Shown here in pieces: positions 5,883-8,532 of a stretch of 8,532 nt of DNA. How positions within the stretch are numbered: the first letter of the stretch is position 1; each line of letters begins with the position of its first letter. Origin of the DNA: an uncultured Cytophagaceae bacterium (lineage in GTDB: Bacteria; Bacteroidota; Bacteroidia; Cytophagales; Microscillaceae); the NCBI GenBank assembly GCA_937899305.1, contig CALDJV010000074.1, forward strand, positions 1-8,532. Direction: 5' to 3'. Made by a program: the position numbers and the translations under genes. The notes under the pieces are model-generated. The model did not search any database. It worked only from the letters and a program-made list of their open reading frames with translations, and had not been told where the DNA came from.

Positions 5883-5914
5883 TTGTTGGTGTGTAAATGG
5901 CACCACACCAACAA
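5883..5914 (-). terminator. 11-bp perfect inverted repeat, probable terminator of the TPR gene
   Basis: TTGTTGGTGTG (5883-5893) pairs exactly with CACACCAACAA (5904-5914) around a 10-nt loop. It starts about 18 nt after the TPR stop on the minus strand. It shares the outer TTGTTGGT/ACCAACAA arms with the hairpin at 2958-2987. Confidence 0.65.
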
Positions 5915-5931
5915 TTAATATGATTCAATGA

Positions 5932-6378
5932 TTAACTATTCAACCACTTGTTGGCCTTTTTCACATATCCTCCATCTGGACAAAGATCCAAATACTTTTG
6001 TAGAGCTGCCTGGTCATCGGTCTTTTTGTAAATCGTTTCACAAGCCTCCCAGATATTGTCGTCTATCATCGACTCATCCATTCCATTATGGCGTGCATCT
6101 ACGTAGGCGTCAATGGCTTTTTCATAATCTTCCAGAAAAAAATGAGCTGCACCCACCTGACTCAAGTATAATCCCTTTTTGCCGGGATATTCGTTGGCCA
6201 ACTGAGTATAAAGGTGGATCGCATCATTGAATTTCCCGCTGGTCATGGCCGAAGAAGCTTGCCGCATTAGGGCATCTTCGCTGTCTTTAGTTTGAGGATT
6301 ATTTGCAATGAACTCCTGGTTCATTTTGTTGGCATCCTCGAGCGAAATGCCCTTCTTTTTCTTTCCAAAAAGTCCCAT
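5932..6378 (-). CDS. Small tetratricopeptide-repeat (TPR) protein (148 aa)
   Basis: The product begins MGLFGKKKKGISLEDANKMN: a lysine-rich N-terminus without a signal peptide, so it is probably cytoplasmic. TPR-like helix pairs follow. Residues about 39-66 hold SSAMTSGKFNDAIHLYTQLANEYP, with the G, A and Y/P positions of a TPR. Residues about 70-98 hold GLYLSQVGAAHFFLEDYEKAIDAYVDA, the clearest unit. A third, divergent pair lies in NIWEACETIYKKTDDQAALQKYLDLCP. Such proteins act as adaptors; the partner is unknown. I chose the ATG at 6378 because the open frame extending to 6498 adds 40 residues with no conserved look, and the MGLFGKKKK start is preceded by A/T-rich sequence suited to initiation. 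A perfect hairpin follows the stop, which suggests a single-gene transcript. No promoter consensus was found upstream. Confidence 0.85.
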   Translation of the reverse strand: MGLFGKKKKGISLEDANKMNQEFIANNPQTKDSEDALMRQASSAMTSGKFNDAIHLYTQLANEYPGKKGLYLSQVGAAHFFLEDYEKAIDAYVDARHNGMDESMIDDNIWEACETIYKKTDDQAALQKYLDLCPDGGYVKKANKWLNS

Positions 6379-6782
6379 AATATTAAGTTTTTGATGTGAG
6401 TGTTTGGTTTGATGTAGGTCGAGTTCTACTGTGGTTTCGACTTTTATAAGTGTCCTTAAGTTGAGGAATGAATTTACTATTATTTCTGAAAAAATCATAA
6501 GGTTTGGAGCGCATACTTATGCTCATTTACATAACCAAGCTTTGAGAAATTTCGTATTGTACTATAATAACAATAGTCCACAGCATTCAGTCCATAGTCC
6601 ATAGCCGATTCGAGCGTATGTGCGCCCTGTTAGCCATTGGAAATCAGTGAGGTATGTCAAGGTTTTTGAATTCATAACTGACTGATAACCGCAGAACAAA
6701 GTTCAAGTAATTAGCAACCAACTCTGACTAAAATCATTGTGGAGTATTGATAATAAGATAAGTGATTGAAAACTTCCTAACA
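6379..6782. other. 404-bp intergenic region between divergent TPR and membrane-protein genes
   Basis: This region must carry the promoters of the leftward TPR gene and the rightward membrane-protein pair, but I find no convincing TTG/TAnnTTTG pair in it. It holds a short tandem repeat (6575-6604) and, at 6610-6631, a stretch (CGAGCGTATG then TGCGCCCTGTTAG) that loosely resembles 5805-5823 (CGAGTATATGCGCGTTAG). An open frame continues from the TPR gene up to 6498 but shows no conserved residues. I see no RNA gene. Confidence 0.5.
6575..6604. repeat. Short AGTCCA(T) tandem repeat
   Basis: AGTCCA occurs at 6575-6580, 6589-6594 and 6596-6601. The last two copies are exact adjacent heptads (AGTCCAT AGTCCAT, 6589-6602). 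The same hexamer and its complement also flank the hairpin near 1797-1864. This may be an intergenic repeat family of the genome, or simple slippage. Confidence 0.4.
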
Positions 6783-7283
6783 ATGGTCAAACAAATACTC
6801 TTAATATGTTGCATGATTTTGCCCTATCTCACCTACAATCCTAAAGATGAGGAGGCGCATCTTATTGTAGTGCGTCCATTCCTGAGTGCCTTCCCCGCCT
6901 TTTTAACATTCATCACCATCTTGAGTTACTGGTTTGACTTGGATTGGCAAAGCAATGATACCGCCCTACTCGCGCTGGAATACACTGGTTATTATGTCGT
7001 TATTGCTGTGGTGATACTTACCTTACTCTATGTATATCACCAATATGCGTACTCAGTACAACCAAGTAGGGGGATAGCTACCCTAAAAGCATCACCAATC
7101 AAAGCTGCCCAAAAGGTGAAGCAATCAGACAAAGAAGAAAAGGAATTGGTAGATACCATCACCAAGGCGATTCAACTTTGGCAGGAGTATGATCTACTTA
7201 ATGAGCCACAGTTTTGGAAAAACTACGATCAACTATTACATAAAGTGAAAAAATCAAAGAACCAGATCAGCCATTACAGGTGA
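6783..7283 (+). CDS. Three-helix membrane protein with soluble tail, QFWKN pair member 1 (166 aa)
   Basis: Hydrophobic segments lie at residues about 3-18, 32-50 and 64-88. A charged loop (KDEEAH, 21-26) separates the first two, and FDLDW (51-55) follows the second. A Lys/Glu-rich tail of about 75 residues comes next, containing LWQEYDLLNEPQFWKNYDQLL near 132-152. The tail is probably cytoplasmic. I recognise no family. The downstream protein has the same order of elements (short hydrophobic N-terminus, acidic loop, second helix, FDL motif, third helix ending in H/Y and basic residues, then a tail with QFWKN), so the two look like diverged duplicates. The ATG at 6783 gives an N-terminus matching that of the partner; a GTG at 6762 would add seven residues (MIENFLT). 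A 54-bp gap to the next gene suggests cotranscription. Confidence 0.75.
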   Translation: MVKQILLICCMILPYLTYNPKDEEAHLIVVRPFLSAFPAFLTFITILSYWFDLDWQSNDTALLALEYTGYYVVIAVVILTLLYVYHQYAYSVQPSRGIATLKASPIKAAQKVKQSDKEEKELVDTITKAIQLWQEYDLLNEPQFWKNYDQLLHKVKKSKNQISHYR

Positions 7284-7337
7284 GCGGGTTCAGAAATAAG
7301 TGAAAAATAAATATAAGTGATTTAAATACAGTAATTT

Positions 7338-7721
7338 ATGGGACTAATTTGTTTAATATTTGAATTTATGTTTTTGTTCCTGGCCCTGATGGCAGTGGCC
7401 GATCTCCAGGAAGAAGTAGCTGAGAAACAATACGGAAGAATTTTAGGGTGCATTTTATTGAGTACTTTCTGTGTATGGATGATGGGTTTTTTGGTGTTCA
7501 TTTGTTTTGACCTCAATCTACATAACATAGACGTAGCAGAGTGGATCAGCGGGGCTTATTTCCTGTTATTGGTAGTGATATTTGCTCGACAACACTACCT
7601 CCATCACATCAAACCGAGACGTTCGTCAGCGTTGGTTCAGGAAAACACGTCAGATGCTGTTGACCAGGAAACATACAATCATCAATTCTGGAAAAATAAC
7701 CCTCCTCACCTGAATAAATAA
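7338..7721 (+). CDS. Three-helix membrane protein, QFWKN pair member 2 (127 aa)
   Basis: Membrane segments are predicted at about 3-20, 34-57 and 68-88. The acidic loop DLQEEVAEK lies at 22-30 and FDLNLHN at 57-63. The third helix ends in RQHYLHHIKPRR (84-95), a strong positive cluster that would place the tail in the cytoplasm. The tail is shorter than in the neighbour (about 32 residues) but keeps QFWKN at 116-120, close to the C-terminus. The shared order of motifs argues for common descent with the gene at 6783, although overall identity is low. No family is recognised. The gene starts 54 bp after its partner and ends 10 bp before a large palindrome, so the two probably form a two-gene operon. 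Confidence 0.75.
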   Translation: MGLICLIFEFMFLFLALMAVADLQEEVAEKQYGRILGCILLSTFCVWMMGFLVFICFDLNLHNIDVAEWISGAYFLLLVVIFARQHYLHHIKPRRSSALVQENTSDAVDQETYNHQFWKNNPPHLNK

Positions 7722-7731
7722 TTCAAATAAA

Positions 7732-7774
7732 ATCAACAATGGTTGCTAGAAGTTTCTAATAAACCATTGTTGAT
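7732..7774 (+). terminator. 13-bp perfect inverted repeat with nested inner hairpin, probable terminator
   Basis: ATCAACAATGGTT (7732-7744) is the exact complement of AACCATTGTTGAT (7762-7774). Inside the 17-nt spacer, TAGAA (7747-7751) and TTCTA (7754-7758) form a second small stem. It begins 11 nt after the TAA of the 127-aa gene. No T-tract follows. The right arm also supplies the TTG of the promoter at 7767-7797. Confidence 0.6.
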
Positions 7775-7797
7775 AGGTGCAGAAAAGCATACATTTG
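7767..7797 (+). promoter_or_regulatory. Consensus Bacteroidota promoter, likely for the adhesin-like gene
   Basis: TTG (7767-7769) is followed after 20 nt by TACATTTG (7790-7797), an exact TAnnTTTG. This is the best complete promoter match in the window. The next plus-strand gene starts at 8013, so the leader would be about 205-210 nt. Its -33 element lies within the right arm of the preceding terminator palindrome. Confidence 0.55.
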
Positions 7798-7803
7798 CAA
7801 TAC

Positions 7804-8012
7804 CAAGTTTTAAAAAGCCTTTGATGGGGAGTGTCTTAAAAGATTAGTTTTTGATAAACCCTTGAAAATGAAGTAAATCAAACCTGAAAACCAAGCCTTT
7901 GGTGAACTCAATCATATTCATTTCCAAATTTCTTTGATGTACTTCCCCTGACAATGGATTTTTGAATATTATGTATACTATACCTATACCAACTACAAAT
8001 AAGTAAATTATA
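7804..8012 (+). other. Long putative 5' leader of the adhesin-like gene
   Basis: About 209 nt lie between the predicted start site and the ATG at 8013. I see no open frame here with convincing composition and no riboswitch I can identify. It contains a near-repeat (AAGCCTTTGATGG at 7817-7829 and AAGCCTTTGGTGA at 7892-7904) and a short tandem CTATAC at 7978-7989. It may be a regulatory leader, or a second, unseen promoter may lie closer to the gene. Confidence 0.3.
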
Positions 8013-8532
8013 ATGAACAAGCTTTCTTACATCCACACCAAGTGGGTTATACTTATACTGGCCATGCTATGGTTTCCAGTACAGTACACCCACGCACAAT
8101 GTACACCCGCCGGAGAACCAAGCGCCAGTTGTAGCGGAGGAAATGGCGAAGCCAGCAATGGTCAAAACATCAACAACGGTGAAATCTACTGGTATGCCAG
8201 TTCAGGCTCACTCGGTAATTTATCCTTAAATGGAGGTACTTTTAGAGTTTGTGGAGATCTTACGATTAACAACATGACCTACAATAGTGGAACCCTGATT
8301 GTGGAAGCAGGAGGGGTTTTGAACATTGAAAACAGCATGAACTTGAATGGTAATATCTCGGTCACAAATTATGGTACATTGTCTTTTCTGGGAGACATTA
8401 CCATGCAAAATAACAACAACGTGATTGTAAATAAAGTAGGTGGGGTGCTCAATATGCAAAACTTTGAATTAGAGCTTAACAGTAATACGTCAAGGGTGAT
8501 AAACGAAGGAACCGCAAATATGGGAACCTTGC
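8013..8532 (+). CDS. Secreted adhesin-like beta-helix protein (partial, C-terminus beyond the window)
   Basis: The ATG at 8013 opens a frame of 173 codons that is still open at the window end. Residues 1-28 form a signal peptide (basic start MNKLSYIHTK, hydrophobic WVILILAMLWFPV, cleavage after THA). The mature part begins QCTPAGEPSASC and is rich in N, G, S and T. From about 65 onward, short repeating strands alternate in the style of a right-handed beta-helix: GGTFRVCGDLTINN, SGTLIVEAGGVLNIEN, YGTLSFLGDITMQNN, VGGVLNMQNFELELN. Cysteines at 30, 40 and 80 may form disulphides. In this phylum such proteins are usually very long surface or secreted proteins with a C-terminal type IX secretion signal; that end is not visible, so the export route is inference. 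Composition differs from the preceding membrane-protein genes. Confidence 0.85.
   Translation, partial: MNKLSYIHTKWVILILAMLWFPVQYTHAQCTPAGEPSASCSGGNGEASNGQNINNGEIYWYASSGSLGNLSLNGGTFRVCGDLTINNMTYNSGTLIVEAGGVLNIENSMNLNGNISVTNYGTLSFLGDITMQNNNNVIVNKVGGVLNMQNFELELNSNTSRVINEGTANMGTL

Noticed and set aside
5731..5928. 65-codon minus-strand open frame
   Set aside because: It overlaps the TPR terminator hairpin and the WG-gene -7 box, shows no conserved pattern and has the composition of translated intergenic AT-rich DNA.
5928..6230. 100-codon plus-strand open frame opposite the TPR gene
   Set aside because: It is antisense to a clear TPR coding region; its histidine, proline and arginine-rich product is a reading-frame shadow.
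6379..6498. N-terminal extension of the TPR gene by 40 codons
   Set aside because: The frame is open, but the added residues look like translated leader; MGLFGKKKK is the natural start.
7322..7528. 68-codon minus-strand open frame
   Set aside because: It is antisense to the 127-aa membrane protein and lacks conserved features.
7804..8012. Known riboswitch in the long leader
   Set aside because: I could not match the leader to any riboswitch class that I know.
8226..8459. 77-codon minus-strand open frame
   Set aside because: It is a shadow of the adhesin-like gene, whose signal peptide and repeats are clear.

Overview
The window looks like chromosomal DNA from a Bacteroidota bacterium, most likely a marine, Cytophagales-type (Microscilla-like) organism. 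The DNA is AT-rich and start codons are preceded by A/T-rich sequence rather than Shine-Dalgarno motifs. Several upstream regions carry the Bacteroidota promoter pattern TTG - about 19 nt - TAnnTTTG. The gene content also fits: a WG-repeat protein ending in a TonB C-terminal-like domain, a DUF2281-type small protein, and a secreted beta-helix protein start of the kind exported by type IX secretion. The genus is a guess; the phylum is well supported.

Layout. 1-86 (minus) is the N-terminus of a DUF2281-type, antitoxin-like protein running off the left edge. 318-527 and 656-898 (plus) are two small orphan genes separated by hairpins. 1158-1727 (minus) is a conserved hypothetical protein bracketed by a 24-bp imperfect inverted repeat. 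2882-1932 (minus) is a tandem pair of paralogous two-helix membrane proteins with a PH-like tail. 5653-3044 (minus) is an 869-residue secreted WG-repeat protein. 6378-5932 (minus) is a small TPR protein. 6783-7721 (plus) is a pair of related three-helix membrane proteins. 8013 to the right edge (plus) is the start of a large secreted adhesin-like protein that leaves the window.

How it works together. There is no obvious metabolic pathway. Most products are envelope-associated: membrane proteins, a periplasmic or surface WG-repeat protein, and a secreted beta-helix protein. Two gene pairs arose by duplication and divergence. Genes are separated by strong, often perfect inverted repeats acting as probable terminators; two of these share their outer arms. 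No RNA genes, CRISPR array, transposase or phage gene was seen. The most unusual items are the inverted repeat enclosing a single gene, the WG-repeat/TonB-C fusion, the QFWKN membrane-protein pair, and a terminator/promoter overlap with a long leader ahead of the adhesin gene.
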